This document shows positions 20,780 through 33,182 of a stretch of 64,000 nucleotides of DNA, piece by piece (position 1 is the first letter of the stretch; each line of letters begins with the position of its first letter). The translations under genes and the position numbers were made by a program. Source of the DNA: Panulirus ornatus (taxonomy: Eukaryota > Arthropoda > Malacostraca > Decapoda > Palinuridae). The DNA lies in contig NC_092250.1 of assembly GCF_036320965.1 (NCBI RefSeq), positions 18,387,617 through 18,451,616 of the forward strand, given 5' to 3'. Below the pieces are notes generated by a model. The model ran no database searches and was not told the DNA's origin. It saw nothing but the letters and a program-made list of their open reading frames with translations.

Positions 20780-20822
20780 TTAAGGGTCAGGTCAAGGTTC
20801 ACGGTGCCAAGGGGTCGCTATA
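20780..20822 (+). repeat. 21-bp family leader without array
   Basis: AAGGGTCAGGTCAAGGTTCA then GCCAAGGGGTCG resembles the leader found before the arrays at 14118 and 56330. Confidence 0.55.
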
Positions 20823-21675
20823 TGATCTCATTAGACGGAAACGTTCTGCGTATTACGCGACGTACACCAGGGTGAGAGAGGAAGTGCGCCTGCGTTCCTG
20901 ACCCAGATTTAGGAATGAGGTCACGGAAACTTTGACCCGCGAGACATCATGACCTGGAAGAAGTTTCAGTCCACTCGAAGCTTCTTTCATATGAAAGTTC
21001 CAGCGTCCAAAACTTTCATTCGCCAAGATTCACAAAGCCTCACTTCCCATTTTCGCCCAAAACCCCTACACAAGGAAAGAGTTGTGCGTGCGTAGCATCA
21101 TCTGGCTGGACCTTCTGAAATGTAATTTTCGTGGTCTCCCAAGCATGTCCTCAACCCTTTCCCCTCCCCCCTGCCTAATACTTTGTCCTCTCAAACTTTC
21201 TCCTCTTAAAACTTTTCCCACTTAAACTTTAGCTTCAGAGCCCCCTCCCTCCCACTGTGTCATCCTCAAGAGGCCAAAGACCCTAGGAACTTTACACATT
21301 ACTCCTTCAAGATTATTGGTGGACGTTCCAGGGACAGACTTCCTTCATACTGTGAAAAGAAAGATGGATGCAGAGAGCGGTGGGGTGGTGGGTGGGTCCC
21401 CCCGGGTGGGTCCCTGGGTCGGTCCCTCCCCCCACCGATAGCTCCAATGGATGTCTGGTTAATCACACGTTGTCTCGTGCGCTTAGCTCTCTTGGTGTGG
21501 GGCCGTCGTGTTCAGTAGATGGCGCGGTCGTCGTGTGCGCCTGGGTTGCGTGTGGGCTTCGACGGGAGGGGAGGGGAGGGGACTACGAGGTAAATCATTT
21601 CACAGTGTCCACAGCGTAGGACAGAGTGCGCCCCTGGGGTGGAGTGTGGGGGGAAGAGAGAGAGAGCTGCTGACG

Positions 21676-21678
<3 letters not shown>
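20823..21678. other. Intergenic stretch, nothing assigned
   Basis: Pyrimidine-rich between 21130 and 21260. No coding evidence. Confidence 0.45.

Positions 21679-21752
<74 letters not shown>
21679..21752 (+). repeat. (CT)n microsatellite
   Basis: About 73 bases of pure CT. Confidence 0.97.
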
Positions 21753-21756
<4 letters not shown>

Positions 21757-21990
21757 ATAGGGACAGGAATGGCAGGGTTGTGGTGGGGGCTGTAAACTGA
21801 GACTTGACGGGTAGTCTGTAGGTTTCTACGCGTCGGGAGGGAGGGGAAATTTGGCTAGATTTAACTTGCAGTAAAGTCGGCGCGGTAGAAGGTTAGTGCC
21901 GGGGAATAGAGGTACTTTTGGAAAGAAACGAGCCGGAGAAAATGGCCGCAGGGTCTCGTTGAATACTGGTGGGTTTAACGGAGGAGGAAG

Positions 21991-21992
<2 letters not shown>

Positions 21993-22053
<61 letters not shown>
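21993..22053 (+). repeat. (GA)n microsatellite
   Basis: About 58 bases of pure GA. Confidence 0.97.
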
Positions 22054-22054
<1 letters not shown>

Positions 22055-22279
22055 TAGAGTGAATGAGAGTATAACGTTCAACGAGGCAGAGCTGCGTCGA
22101 GTGAGACGCGATCAACGAGACAGAGCTGATTGCTGTTTAATGAGTGAGACAGACTCGTCCCAGTGAATTACTGTGGAAGACGAAACGAGGGGGAAAAACA
22201 ACCAAGAGTATGAATTAATTAACGTAATGAGAATGAGACAACCATGGGCAAGGCAGTTACCACGCGAGGGGCAGATACC

Positions 22280-22356
<77 letters not shown>
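22280..22356 (+). repeat. (GA)n microsatellite
   Basis: About 75 bases of pure GA. Confidence 0.97.
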
Positions 22357-22358
<2 letters not shown>

Positions 22359-22512
22359 TATAATACAATCCCACTGTGTCAACACCACCAGTGTAGCCGT
22401 GATAATTCGCCACACCAATCATTCTTCCCAGCCACAGCGCCCCGTCATGAGGTCCTGCGGTGTATCTTCAGGAGGACCTAACCTCCTGGGGGCGCCGACC
22501 GAGCCATGGTGG

Positions 22513-22513
<1 letters not shown>

Positions 22514-22579
<66 letters not shown>
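22514..22579 (+). repeat. (CT)n microsatellite
   Basis: About 65 bases of pure CT. Confidence 0.97.
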
Positions 22580-22581
<2 letters not shown>

Positions 22582-23050
22582 TTTATAGACATTGTAATTT
22601 GAGATTGATAAGAGTATATTCCCTTGAATTGTTTTGTGTCTTTGCAACGTGTATGTACTCCAGTACTTCCCCAAATGTCAAAGGTTTGATTTAGATGTTA
22701 ATTGATCCGATGATCTAGCAGCCAACCCGCATCCAGCTGAAGGGCAAAGAAAACGGGGCGTTTGGTGGGAAGCTAATGGACCCCTCGGGCAACCGGGGTA
22801 ATTTACATAAACCTGAACTAAGAGCGGCTCTCCCGGAAGCCGTATTTCCGGCTCATGATCTGGCTTATGGCTGCCAGGCTTTGCTGATGGACAATGAAAC
22901 TTTTTTTTTTTTTGCTTTTGTTTTTGTTTTCCAGATGCACTGTTGGGGGGTCTGGATTAAGGTATGTTTGTACGGAGGGGAGCAGTTTGCGGGCGTGTGT
23001 GCATAGGAATATGCACTGATGGAAAACTTCCGTGGTTTGAAATATAGTAT
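22580..23050. other. Intergenic stretch, nothing assigned
   Basis: No gene recognised. Confidence 0.45.
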
Positions 23051-23051
<1 letters not shown>

Positions 23052-23108
<57 letters not shown>

Positions 23109-23156
23109 ACACACACACATACATACATACATACATACATACATACATACATACAT

Positions 23157-23213
<57 letters not shown>

Positions 23214-23230
23214 TACATACATACATACAT

Positions 23231-23311
<81 letters not shown>
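23052..23311 (+). repeat. Compound (CA)n-(CATA)n-(CA)n-(CATA)n-(CA)n array
   Basis: About 260 bases alternating between CA blocks and two CATA blocks (about 23118-23173 and 23207-23247). Confidence 0.97.
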
Positions 23312-23313
<2 letters not shown>

Positions 23314-24540
23314 TACCCAAAAAGCATATGAATGACTACATGTGAAGGGAGAACATCCACAGTGAGGAAGAACGTAGCCTCAGGGAGAGGGTGAGGGTGC
23401 CGGGGAGAGGCGCTGTCAGGGCGGCCATGACGGAGGGAGGCGGAGGGAGCAAGATGGCCGGAGACGTAATTGGATAAGGGCGGGATTCCACCCGGTGACG
23501 TGAAATGAAGATAGATCTCCCTTTACCGAAATTTAAAGAGTAACCCTTTCACTCTGAAATGAAGTGGCGATAAATCCTCCGTCCTGAATATAAACCTTCA
23601 TAAAAAGCGGGGGCGTTCCAATTCGGCCTCTGCAGATCAATCTTTCCGGTTCTTAACCAAAAGGATCTCCAATAACTTTACTAACTCAGCCTTTCCGCCG
23701 CCTCTCCTCCGACGTGAATTATAATTATAATCAATGGCTGACTCGCTAGATGATAGAGCCGCGCTTCTCAGGACCATCTTCTCATTTAATTCAGTTTGGG
23801 ATGCGTCGGCGGCGACCGTGAGTCGTCCCCTTACCCCCATCTCCCACCGAACCCATGTCATCTATATTTTCCCCACGCCGGGTCTTGATCAGTGCTTCCC
23901 AAGCAGCTCCAAGTGGACAAAATGTATTGTCTCAGATGCCACATAACTCACTCAATCCCAAGGTTGTATGGATGCCCCTGGGTAGACTCGATCCTTTGCT
24001 TGCCTATATCATGGTTTATCTCGAAACCCAACCTCTTCCTTGCTCCTGCAGGCCTTCCTAGGTGCGGCCCGACCCTAAGAAAGTAGAGAGTTCTGACCCC
24101 TCCAGCTCTCGACCTGCCTGATGTATCCGAAGTCTTTGAAACTCTCCCGATCTTCACCTTCCTCGTCCACCTGAACTGTCGTGCCGTACGTGATCGTCAA
24201 CACTACGATGGTAGGTGTTCCACAGGGTGGTCATCCAGCCACACCCGTTCGCCATGTCAATACCATTTGTTCCCTTACGACAAAAGGACTTTCTCTCTGG
24301 ACTTTCCAAAAGATAGAGTCTCTCTTTAGATCTGCTCTTAAACAAACAAACGGGGAAAGAAAATCTTTCAGAAATATTCTGTTGATAAAGAAAGGAAAGA
24401 AAAATAGCAAACCAAAGAACAGGAAAAAGATCAAAGTGATTGATTACCTGAGCCTGAAGTAAAAGATCAACCCTTCTGCATTTTCCAACCCGGAAATTAA
24501 AGTTCAGTCCTTCTACATAGATCACCAGTGACTTTTTCTT
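23312..24540. other. Intergenic stretch, nothing assigned
   Basis: A GC-rich patch at 23380-23480 includes two ATGGCCG-type words. An A-rich patch lies at 24350-24440. No splice-bounded frame recognised. Confidence 0.4.
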
Positions 24541-24543
24541 AGT

Positions 24544-24545
<2 letters not shown>

Positions 24546-24606
<61 letters not shown>
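24546..24606 (+). repeat. (AT)n microsatellite at LINE-like 3' end
   Basis: About 60 bases of pure AT, abutting the LINE-like end that follows. Confidence 0.97.
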
Positions 24607-24609
<3 letters not shown>

Positions 24610-24611
<2 letters not shown>

Positions 24612-24860
24612 TTATTTATTATACTTTGTCGCTGTCTCCCGCGTTAGCGAGGTAGCGCAAGGAAACAGACGAAAGAATGGCCCAGCCCACCCACATACAC
24701 ATGTATGTACATACACGTCCACACACGGCACATATACATACCTATACATCTCAGCGTATACATATATATACACACAGACATATACATATATACATATGTA
24801 CATAATTCATACTGTCTGCCCTTATTCATTCCCGTCGCCACCCCGCCACACGTGTGTATG
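24610..24860 (-). mobile_element. LINE-like 3' end fragment, copy 1
   Basis: Read on + it begins TACTTTGTCGCTG, TCCCGCGTTAGCGAGGTAGC and AAGGAAACAGACGAAAGAAT, and ends with CCCGTCGCCACCCCGCCACA. The same series of blocks occurs in copy 3 (36722-37120), at about 85% identity by eye. The simple AT tail at the low-coordinate end suggests the element lies on the minus strand and that this is its 3' UTR. I associate the sequence with a decapod non-LTR retrotransposon from memory only. Confidence 0.7.
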
Positions 24861-24915
24861 GCGTATGATTTGTTTAGTTCCGCTCATGGAGTTCATGTAT
24901 TCTCATGCTAAAGTC

Positions 24916-24952
<37 letters not shown>

Positions 24953-25800
24953 TAGCATGTTGGGTGATTTGTGTTTAGTGAACTGGTATATTTAGAAGTT
25001 TTTTCTTTTTGTTTAGTTACTAGGGAAGCTGACTGTATTGGCGTTGTATTCTGTTGTGTGTGTGTGTGTGTGTGTGTAGTGACTGTCGTATTGCAGTGAA
25101 TTATCTTCATGTGAGGCTGTACACATTATGCTTGAGAAAGACGCTTTGAGTAATATATAAAAATACAGAGGTGGTGTATGATTGTAATTTACTAATAGCC
25201 TGTCCATCTTATTAACATACAGAGGTTTGTATGAGGTATGCTGTAATATATGGACTGTATAGTGTATACTAACAAACCAAGTTGTTATATAGCATCATGG
25301 ATGCTGGAAGAATATTGGAAGATATAGCAATGTAGAGAGTATACTAACATACCTAGCTGTTTTATAGTATCATGGTATGTTAGAGGAGTATGGGAAAAAA
25401 GAGCAATTGATAGATATGTTAAACGAGATATACAGCATGGTATGGATGCTGTATTGGTGCATCACTAGCTGTATAAATTGTAGTGACACACAGGGGAGCG
25501 GTGTGTTATATTGTGGCGCCGCGACAGTGTCCTGTGTGTGCTGTGGTACATTACTAATTGAATATTATTGTTATCGTCTTTACCAACGTAAGGGACCGTG
25601 GCCTACATCCCATTGCACGTCCGATGACGTTTTCAGTTCAAATTCTTGTAACAACGTAGCGAGCAAAGCCTCTTTTTTTCCCCCCTCACTCAGTGTGAAG
25701 ACTCATTGGAGTTCCTGCACGTTATTGTATCCTCTGTCGCTCAATTCATTACGAACGAAACGAAATGTAATGTGACCTCGACCTGCGCTCCACTATAGGG
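24861..25800. other. Intergenic with two (GT)n tracts
   Basis: GT tracts at 24917-24950 and 25054-25078. The open frame at 25377-25775 has no recognisable homology or codon bias. Confidence 0.5.
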
Positions 25801-25853
25801 AGGTCAGGTTAGATTAGGTTAGGTTTGAGTTGCTTGGGTCAGGTTAGGTTGTC
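25801..25853 (+). repeat. Short GGTTAG/GGTTAGGTT-rich patch
   Basis: AGGTCAGGTTAGATTAGGTT and GGGTCAGGTTAGGTTG resemble degenerate arthropod TTAGG telomere-type repeats. Such patches are common in arthropod introns and may be unrelated to telomeres. Confidence 0.4.
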
Positions 25854-26427
25854 ACTCAAAAGAAATTCCACTTATCTAACTCTTCGTTTTTCGTGATCCT
25901 CGAAGCTCCTACTGCTTTGTGAGGTTCACATTAAGACTGTAGGATGGGGCAGGGGTAACGATTTTGCTGGACGTGGAAGTTGAGCTCTCACAAAAACCCC
26001 ATTTCTAAAGTTAAATTGCCCTGTAAAGTTATCAGAATCAAAGATTAAACGGACGCAGGAACATATAATTACCTTAAAGTTTTTTCAGTGCATTAAGTGC
26101 TTTAGAAATTTACTTCAAAATAGTTCTAGCACTGAACAGAGGATGAAAGATATTTAAGTTAACCTTGAACGTTGTAATCTTATTTTCGTTGGTAAAGGCT
26201 GTAGTGAAAGAAAATGTTTACTGCTTTAGGGGTGACTATAATATGTGAAATTACAAATATATCAAGAACGTATTAATGAGACTTTTGTAATTAGTTGGAT
26301 TCTGTGGGTCAGACTAGTGTTATTTCTTTATTGATATGAAAATACTTAAAAGTTTTGAGTAAGTATTTCAAAAAATGAAGTTAAAACGATTACTAACACG
26401 ACAATTAGGGATAACTTATACCAACCC

Positions 26428-26428
<1 letters not shown>
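25854..26428. other. Intergenic stretch, nothing assigned
   Basis: AT-rich. No feature recognised. Confidence 0.45.

Positions 26429-26429
<1 letters not shown>

Positions 26430-26508
<79 letters not shown>
26430..26508 (+). repeat. (TA)n microsatellite (tail of minus-strand SINE-like copy)
   Basis: About 78 bases of pure TA, at the 3' side of the element at 26510-26667. Confidence 0.97.
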
Positions 26509-26509
<1 letters not shown>

Positions 26510-26511
<2 letters not shown>

Positions 26512-26666
26512 CCATTTCCTCGCTGGTAGAGTACAGGAACAGATGACAGAGCTTTAGAGGAAAGACTCCTTCACTTGGCCCCTTTCTCTGTTCCTTCTTT
26601 TGGAAAAGTATAAACTAGAGGGGAGGACTTCCAACCCCCCACTCCCACCCCTATTAGTCCCCAAGC

Positions 26667-26667
<1 letters not shown>
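26510..26667 (-). mobile_element. SINE-like element, copy 2 (diverged)
   Basis: On the minus strand it reads GGAAGTCCTCCCCTCTAGT, CTTTTCCAAAAGAAGGAAC, AGAGAAAGGGGCCAAGTGAA and CCAGCGAGGAAATGGTGAA, in the same order as the copies at 17152 and 42655. The first 70 bases are missing. AT microsatellites lie on both sides. Confidence 0.75.

Positions 26668-26730
<63 letters not shown>
26668..26730 (+). repeat. (TA)n microsatellite
   Basis: About 62 bases of pure TA. Confidence 0.97.
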
Positions 26731-26732
<2 letters not shown>

Positions 26733-26734
26733 CT

Positions 26735-26775
26735 GGTCATGGGTCGTACCGTGGTTGGTCAAGGGTCACGCTAAG
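26735..26775 (+). repeat. 21-bp family, short degenerate copy
   Basis: GTCATGGGTCGTACCGTGGT followed by GGTCAAGGGTCACGC resembles two family units. Confidence 0.55.
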
Positions 26776-26879
26776 TGGATTAGGTTGGCATCGCCGGATT
26801 ATATTGCTGTAAGAGCAGCAGGCCCCGTGGGAGGCGTGAGGTAATACCACAATACAGTGTTTCTCACCAGGTGCCGGAC

Positions 26880-27260
26880 ACGTTAAGGTGGAGTGCTGGT
26901 GGGAGCAGTCATGTGTCCTGGTACCTTATGAACCGAGGGTGGAGCCAGGTACCGTGCGAGATAAAGGTACGTACCGTGGAGTCTTAAGTTATGTCTTGGT
27001 ACCGTGGAAAGTGAAGGTACGTACCGTGGAGGTGGATGGTGTAGCTTGTTACTGCGGGAGATGAAGGTACACCCCTGGGTGTCAGGGTGTACTTTGGTAT
27101 TGTGGAAGATACAGCTACTCACCGTAGAGTGTCATCAGGGTGTAACTTGGTGGCGTAGGAAATAATGGCACGAACCACGGGGAGGCAAGATTGAGGCCAA
27201 GTACCATAGATTGTAAGACGTGTACCGTCGAGGTCAGAGCGTAACAGTTACTATAGAATG
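26880..27260 (+). repeat. Degenerate GTACCGTGGA repeats
   Basis: GGTACGTACCGTGGAG and GGTACCGTGGAAAGTGAAGG-like words recur about every 30-60 bases, decaying to the right. Confidence 0.6.
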
Positions 27261-28990
27261 TATGGGTAGGTGCCCTTAGTGTTCCACTACCCGGATGATA
27301 TGAGAGATAAACATTCTTTATCATGGGAGGTGACGGTATGTTAAATGTAGGTAGGGGGAAATGTGGTGGAAGCCCACCTGGTGTGTAAGGGAGTTTTAGT
27401 GGTAGCTCGTGTGGTGTGTAGGGGAGGTGCGGTGGTCAACCACATACACAGGTTCCCAGAGGAAACAGCGAGGGAGCTGAGGACCACCTTGCGGCACCCC
27501 AGCTGTTGTGGTTCTCCGCGAGCAGCCACAGTGTGGTGGCAGCTTGTAGCGCCGGATCCCAGCACTACCTCGGCTACGTGCTACATCTCACATCTACAAC
27601 ACTCGTACGCCTACCACTCTACATGCTCGTCCAGACGTATGCCATGAATTCATAACCACTTCTCTCATTACTTCGCCCTCTCATGTTTATTACAACATGA
27701 GAGGTTGACTTCTAAGATGGTGACTTTATTAGCTACACCCATATTCCTACTACTACACTTCTTAACACTCACAACTGCAGTCTTAGCTCCTACAACTACC
27801 CCCCTTTTTTTATTACAACACCCCTGACTCCTGCACCTACAACCTATCTCTTAATGCACCCTTAACTTCTATACCTACATCCCTAACCCCTACAACTAAA
27901 TCCTTTATCTTACAACTCCATCCTAACTCCTACATTTACCCCTCCCCCCTCTCCCCCTCAAGCACATCCCTAGCTCCCACAACCTCACCATTTAAGAACT
28001 TACATCTTCATCCGACAGAACCGGTGCAGAATCTCCACAATCTCCCGCGTCTTCCTCACCGTAGTTCACGATAAGGTCTCGTGGAAAAGAAAGAGGAGGA
28101 GTACATGTTGCCCTCACACACTCACCACACACGGAGGGTCTGTTAGTGTCTCTGTTGTCTGTTCTATGCGTGAATGAGCTTGTGAAAGTCCAGATTATGT
28201 ACCGTGTCAGTGGCCGTTCTCGGTGTACTCTGTACTTTCGTTTACCGCCTTCGGGAAACTTGAGTTTCGCTTTTCACCAACCAGCCCTAATGGCTGATGG
28301 CGGGTCTGAGAGTCTAGAGATAATGTCTTTTGAAGTTGTATTGAGGTTGTTCTACGATTTTATTTTCAGTATGAAAATATAGTGATTCCAAGTGAGTCAA
28401 GGAGACAGTTTCGTAACTTCGTGTGACAGGACACGAAACACGAGTGAAACATGTGACTGGGATAGATGTATGTGTTTATGAATGTCTTCGTCTTTCATCT
28501 TGTACTCCTACCGTCTCTGTGAACATGGAATCTCGTTAAAAGTATTTTTCTGTCAGTTCGGTGAAACGTTGTGTTAATGTACTAAATATTTATTGATACA
28601 CGAGTGTTGAAGTAAAGCTGTAGTGTATGACTGCTTGGAAAAGTATGTTTAAGTAGCATCTAGGGAGAACATGATCGTTTCGTGGAGATAATCTGGTAAT
28701 GTGATTTATGTTGATGTAATAGATAGTTTGGTTCACTTGAGAGGACAAAGGTCGATTGGCTGTACTCATCTCTCGCTGATTACCCGCCTCACAACCCTGC
28801 CACTAACTCAACTCCTCCTCCTCCTCCTCCTCCATACGGCCTTCATCATCACGGCAGGAGGCGTTACAGACGACCTCAAAGTTAAAGAAAAATACAAGAA
28901 ATTTGTGAGCAAGGCAACTACACACTCCCCCTCGCTTCCTTCCTGAAGTATGGCGTCCTGTTTTACCAGGCTACCATTGTGTCCTGTTTC
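27261..28990. other. Intergenic stretch, nothing assigned
   Basis: 27720-27970 is a CCTACAAC/CTAACTCC-rich, pyrimidine-biased patch. A CTC repeat lies at 28813-28832. No gene recognised. Confidence 0.4.
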
Positions 28991-28997
28991 TGAATCG

Positions 28998-29252
28998 TTG
29001 TGCTCAAGGGTCACATTGTCGTGCTCAAGGATTGTACCGTCGTGCTCAAGGATCGTACCGTCGTGTTCAAGGATCGCACGTCGTGCTCAAGGATCGTACC
29101 GTCGTGCTCAAGGATCATACCGTCGTGCTCAAGGGTTGAACCGTCGTGCTCAAGGATCGTACCATCGTGTTCAACGGTCGTACCGTCGTGCTCAACGGTC
29201 ATACCGTCGTGCTAAGGATGGCACCATCGTGCTCCAAGGTCGTACCCTCCTC
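28998..29252 (+). repeat. 21-bp minisatellite family, locus 3
   Basis: About twelve units of GTGCTCAAGGATCGTACC plus three bases, imperfect. One unit lacks a base (near 29078), which shifts the register. Confidence 0.93.
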
Positions 29253-30062
29253 CTCGACAGGTTAGGTCGCCTGAGCCACAGGAAGCACCGCAAAGCACGC
29301 ACTTCCCTTCCACCATTGACTTGTTGTACATCCGAGGCTTCACAGGAAAGTGGTCGAAAGGTTCCAGCAGTGTTTCGTCATGCCCGCCACATGTGTAGCC
29401 ATCCTTGGGGCGGTACTTGCGTCACTTAAACCACTTTACCTACCTCCCCACATGGCGTGGACAGCCACAGCGGCTCCCGTATACTTCCCCTCTAAACCAT
29501 AGGACGCGCAGGATAGGCCACCACGTAATGAAGATAGCGAATGTGGGGGCCGTCGAGACCAAATCAGCAGATTACCCACAAGGAGGACCCAGTTTCACGC
29601 CATTTTGGTGATATAATTGTCTCTATATGTCCATAAATGCATTTGTGAACATGTGTATTTGTCTCTTTTCACCATACGGGGAGAGGAAACATGCTCTCCT
29701 ATGATACGTAAAGCTTGCCCAATATTTCTTTAGCCATATACTTGAATGCTGCTCGAATGATTGCCAGCAGGATAGTTTGTCATCCTAGCAGATCTCCTGC
29801 AGTGGGACACCGACGACAGGTTAAGTACAGGGGAAGGAGTTGCTGGCTTATTCTGTTGTTCGTCGGAGAAGTTATGAACTCCCTTCTGTTGTAAGGGTTG
29901 ATCTTGGCTCTCCCAGAACAGTGGCGCTCAGTCGGCATCAACATTAGCCATTCCTATAGCTTGTCTCTTTTTGTCGTTGTAATATTTCGAAGATTTTGAT
30001 CGTAGTTATCAGTTATTTTCATTACTATACGGCCATGTTGGGTCTAACGTCTCCTGTTCCAG
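29253..30062. other. Intergenic stretch, nothing assigned
   Basis: No gene recognised. Confidence 0.4.
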
Positions 30063-30181
30063 CGAACCCATTTAATGTTGTCGGTGAAGCCAGGCAAGTA
30101 CTTGTAAGGGAAGCCTTGAACCTGACTCCGGCAGGGGAAGATGAGAAGCACTGGGTGTGGCGGGTGATACTGGAAACCTGA
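30063..30181 (+). CDS. Candidate orphan exon (unassigned)
   Basis: A good acceptor (ACGTCTCCTGTTCCAG) is followed in phase 1 by NPFNVVGEARQVLVREALNL then TPAGEDEKHWVWRVILET and TGA. An internal donor (CTT|GTAAGG at about 30107) could instead end it early. Composition is protein-like, but there is no recognised homologue and no partner exon. Confidence 0.2.
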
Positions 30182-30950
30182 AGGGACCCACGACTGCCAT
30201 TCTCCCCCTGTGGGAGCGCGTGCTGCCCGTCTTCAGTAGCCTCCGCAACACCTGAGTGGCGCTCATGTCACTGGTCTGTCTACTTTCATTATTGGAACCT
30301 AAGCAATAATTTCTTTGCTTTTTGTTATTCTTTTTTATAGAAGCGTACTATGATATTACTAAAATACGTAACAATATATGTTGGGGGAAGAGAAAGGAAT
30401 GAATATACGTCGGTGTCAATGCTGTGTTCACAGAGTTCATGAGACCCGAAGCCAAGGGATCTGAGGACGTTGTCGATGGTGTTTGCAACCCCCCCCCCTC
30501 CTCACGCTAACCATAAGGGGAAGGAGACGTGCACCAGAGGTTTGATCAGTACCCATACATACAGACGGGAGGTTACCGAGGTGGGCTGAGGGCCCCGTGA
30601 GTTCAGAACACAGCCGTCAGTCTTGTGGATGAGGAGCGTCAGCGGATGCCAGGCAAGACCAACCAGCATTCGCATCCTCGTTGCGTCCCATTCGAATCCC
30701 AACTGTAGATGTTCCTCTTGCGAGGGTGATGAACATTTGATATGTTCTCCAAATGTTCTCAGAGAGAGAACAACTCCAGAACGCTGTATGTATATAGTCG
30801 GTGTAATGAACGGAACACATATGTACTGTCCTGCTATCATGGTATCGTCGGAGTTAGATATGAGAGATATCGTCTGATAGCGGAAAATGAAATTACTGTC
30901 TCCATCTAATGTGGTTCCCGTGTAAAGGCTAAGTTGGTGTTGATGTCATC
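30182..30950. other. Intergenic stretch, nothing assigned
   Basis: No feature recognised beyond a C run near 30490. Confidence 0.4.
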
Positions 30951-30954
30951 TTCT

Positions 30955-31135
30955 TTAAACACGACAATTCGATTCTTGACGTTACGACGACATTTGAATA
31001 CGACGTTACGACCTCTGAGCAAGACGGTACGACCTCTGGGCATGATTTACCGTCCTTCAGAACGACCCTCGAGAGCGAAAGTACGACACCTGTTTACGAT
31101 TGACCTGGCGTCTGACCTGCACCTTAAAGAGCAGG
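30955..31135 (-). repeat. 21-bp minisatellite family, locus 4 (degenerate)
   Basis: ACACGACAATTCGATTCTTG, AAGACGGTACGACCTCTGGG and GAAAGTACGACACCTG are decayed units. The leader (GACCTGGCGTCTGACCTGCA) lies on the right, so the copy is on the minus strand. Confidence 0.75.
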
Positions 31136-31526
31136 TCGCTGGTTAGGCCGGGTAGTTAGCAATAGAGATGAGGTCTCCATCTTATTCGGTAGTTAGTCTT
31201 GTAAGTGAAGGACAACCTAACCAGTTTTCAATTGGTATAAAGAAAACGAGATGGAAAAAGGTCAAATGGAATCTAGACAGCTTTCATTCAGTCGTAAATT
31301 ATTTACAGTAATTAGGTCTGTAACTGTACAAAATTCAAGTATTTTCAGGTGATGGAATAGAAATGATTTAGTGGTGGATTTTGGTAATTTTGGGTGGTTT
31401 TGGTTCATTCTGGATGATTTAGATGACCCTCTGATTTTGGATGATTATTAGGTGGTTTCATCATTGACATCTCGATGTCACTGGTTATTTTCAGTCATTT
31501 GATACCTTTATATCCTCTCCCATAAT

Positions 31527-31563
<37 letters not shown>

Positions 31564-32010
31564 TCTTCGTTATTTTCATTCTCGCGTATATCATTGATCT
31601 AAAAGGCCCAGTTTGGGTGGTTATCCACAGAGAAAGCATTTCTGTGATAGTGTGAGTGAAGGGCACATAACAGGAAGGTTTGGAGGTGGACATAGTGGGT
31701 ATCAAAGCAGTGGGGTAGGTGGAGGCAAGCACAGAGCACCTTAGACGGCACACAGTAGACACTATGTACTTCCACTGATGCCTATGGAAACGAGGGTTAA
31801 GTACATTAAATACATGGCTGTATCATATACCGAATACATAGAATACACGGTTTCATAACGCACGGTGTAGCTCAGAGTGTAGCAAACATTTGGGTTTAGC
31901 GAGTGTGTATCCTGAAAGAGGTTGAGTATCAGCGATCACAAAGTCCTCGGCGGCTCAAGCCATTCAGCCTGAAGTCACTGTTTTAAGGGATCCACTACAG
32001 TTCGGTGTTC
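31136..32010. repeat. Intergenic with TTTTGGATGATTT repeats and (GA)n
   Basis: 31375-31460 has degenerate TGGATGATT(T/A) repeats. A GA tract lies at 31530-31562. Nothing else recognised. Confidence 0.5.

Positions 32011-32011
<1 letters not shown>

Positions 32012-32061
<50 letters not shown>
32012..32061 (+). repeat. (GT)n microsatellite
   Basis: About 48 bases of pure GT. Confidence 0.95.
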
Positions 32062-32513
32062 TCAGTTGTGGGGGAGATCCGACACTTGGAGTGGCCGGAG
32101 CTATGGTCTTATAGTGAGCGTAGTAAGTTATTTACCAGACCAGATGCACTGTGTGAACCAAACATCACAGGCACGTAACACACACTTAGATGTGCACTTG
32201 ATGGTGAGGTTAGCGTGAGGTGCGGATGGTGGCGGGAATGGGCGCCAGGTAGGCTAGACTATCGTCCGCCATAGGGCGTGTGGGGTGTGTGTGCCTGGAG
32301 GGAAGGGTGGGGGATATGTGTGTGTGTGTTGGGTACTCCTCCGTCGCCCGCCAGGTTATCATAGTACAAGATACAGTCAAGGTTGTCCCGTGAGGTTTAC
32401 ATGAGCAGTCGCTTCCGGTTTGTCGACCAGTGTTTCTGCAAGGGGTTTGAGTTTTGTTTATTTGGTAGAGGGTTTTCTCTGGTGTGTGTTGTCCATAAGG
32501 TGGTTTTCTTCTC

Positions 32514-32728
32514 CTGAGCACGACGGTACGACCCTAGAGTACGACGGTACGACCCTGGAGTACGACGGTACGACCCTGTAGAACGACGGTACGACCCAGG
32601 AACACGACTTTACGTCCATGGAGCACTACGGTACGACCCTGGAGTACGACGGTACGACCCTGTAGCACGACGGTACGACCCTGGAGAACGATGGTACGAC
32701 TCCGGAGCACAAATGTACGACCTCATGA
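32514..32728 (-). repeat. 21-bp minisatellite family, locus 5
   Basis: About ten units of GAGTACGACGGTACGACCCT plus one base, with variants GAGAACGATGG and GAGCACAAATG at the end. Confidence 0.93.
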
Positions 32729-32792
32729 ATGAGGCTAGTAATGTCCGGGTGAGGTCGGGGTTCGTCGTAGCCATGAGGAAATGACCACGTGG

Positions 32793-32826
32793 CTCTCTGT
32801 CCGTCCGTCCGTCCGTCCGTCTGTCC
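32793..32826 (+). repeat. (GTCC)n tetranucleotide repeat
   Basis: CTGTCCGTCCGTCCGTCCGT, with the last unit varied to CTGTCC. Confidence 0.85.
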
Positions 32827-32910
32827 GAGGCTTCACTGGGGCAACACCCGACCGCCACGCGCCCGCCTCATGAATGACCGTGGTGCCGGGCTGTGGCACC
32901 CTGAACGTTG

Positions 32911-32914
<4 letters not shown>

Positions 32915-32970
<56 letters not shown>
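32915..32970 (+). repeat. (CA)n microsatellite
   Basis: About 54 bases of pure CA, followed by a duplicated CACTCCACATGTAT. Confidence 0.95.
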
Positions 32971-33151
32971 CACTCCACATGTATGCACTCCACATGTATA
33001 CATTCATTTACGCATCCAGACACACTCACGTACGTATGAACTCACACGCGACTGTAGGCCCACGTGCAGACATACACTGAAGACGTTAACCTTGTCTCAC
33101 CTCCCCACATTACTGATAAACTGATTACAGATCATGTTGTATGACTTAGCT

Positions 33152-33182
<31 letters not shown>

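Noticed and set aside
23300..23640. Possible 5' exon in the GC-rich patch containing GGCGGCCATGACGGAG
   Set aside because: The frames from both ATGs are short, and no donor site or conserved peptide supports a coding start.
25801..25853. Interstitial telomere repeat
   Set aside because: Only a few degenerate GGTTAG words with no run of perfect TTAGG; not enough to call a telomeric insertion.
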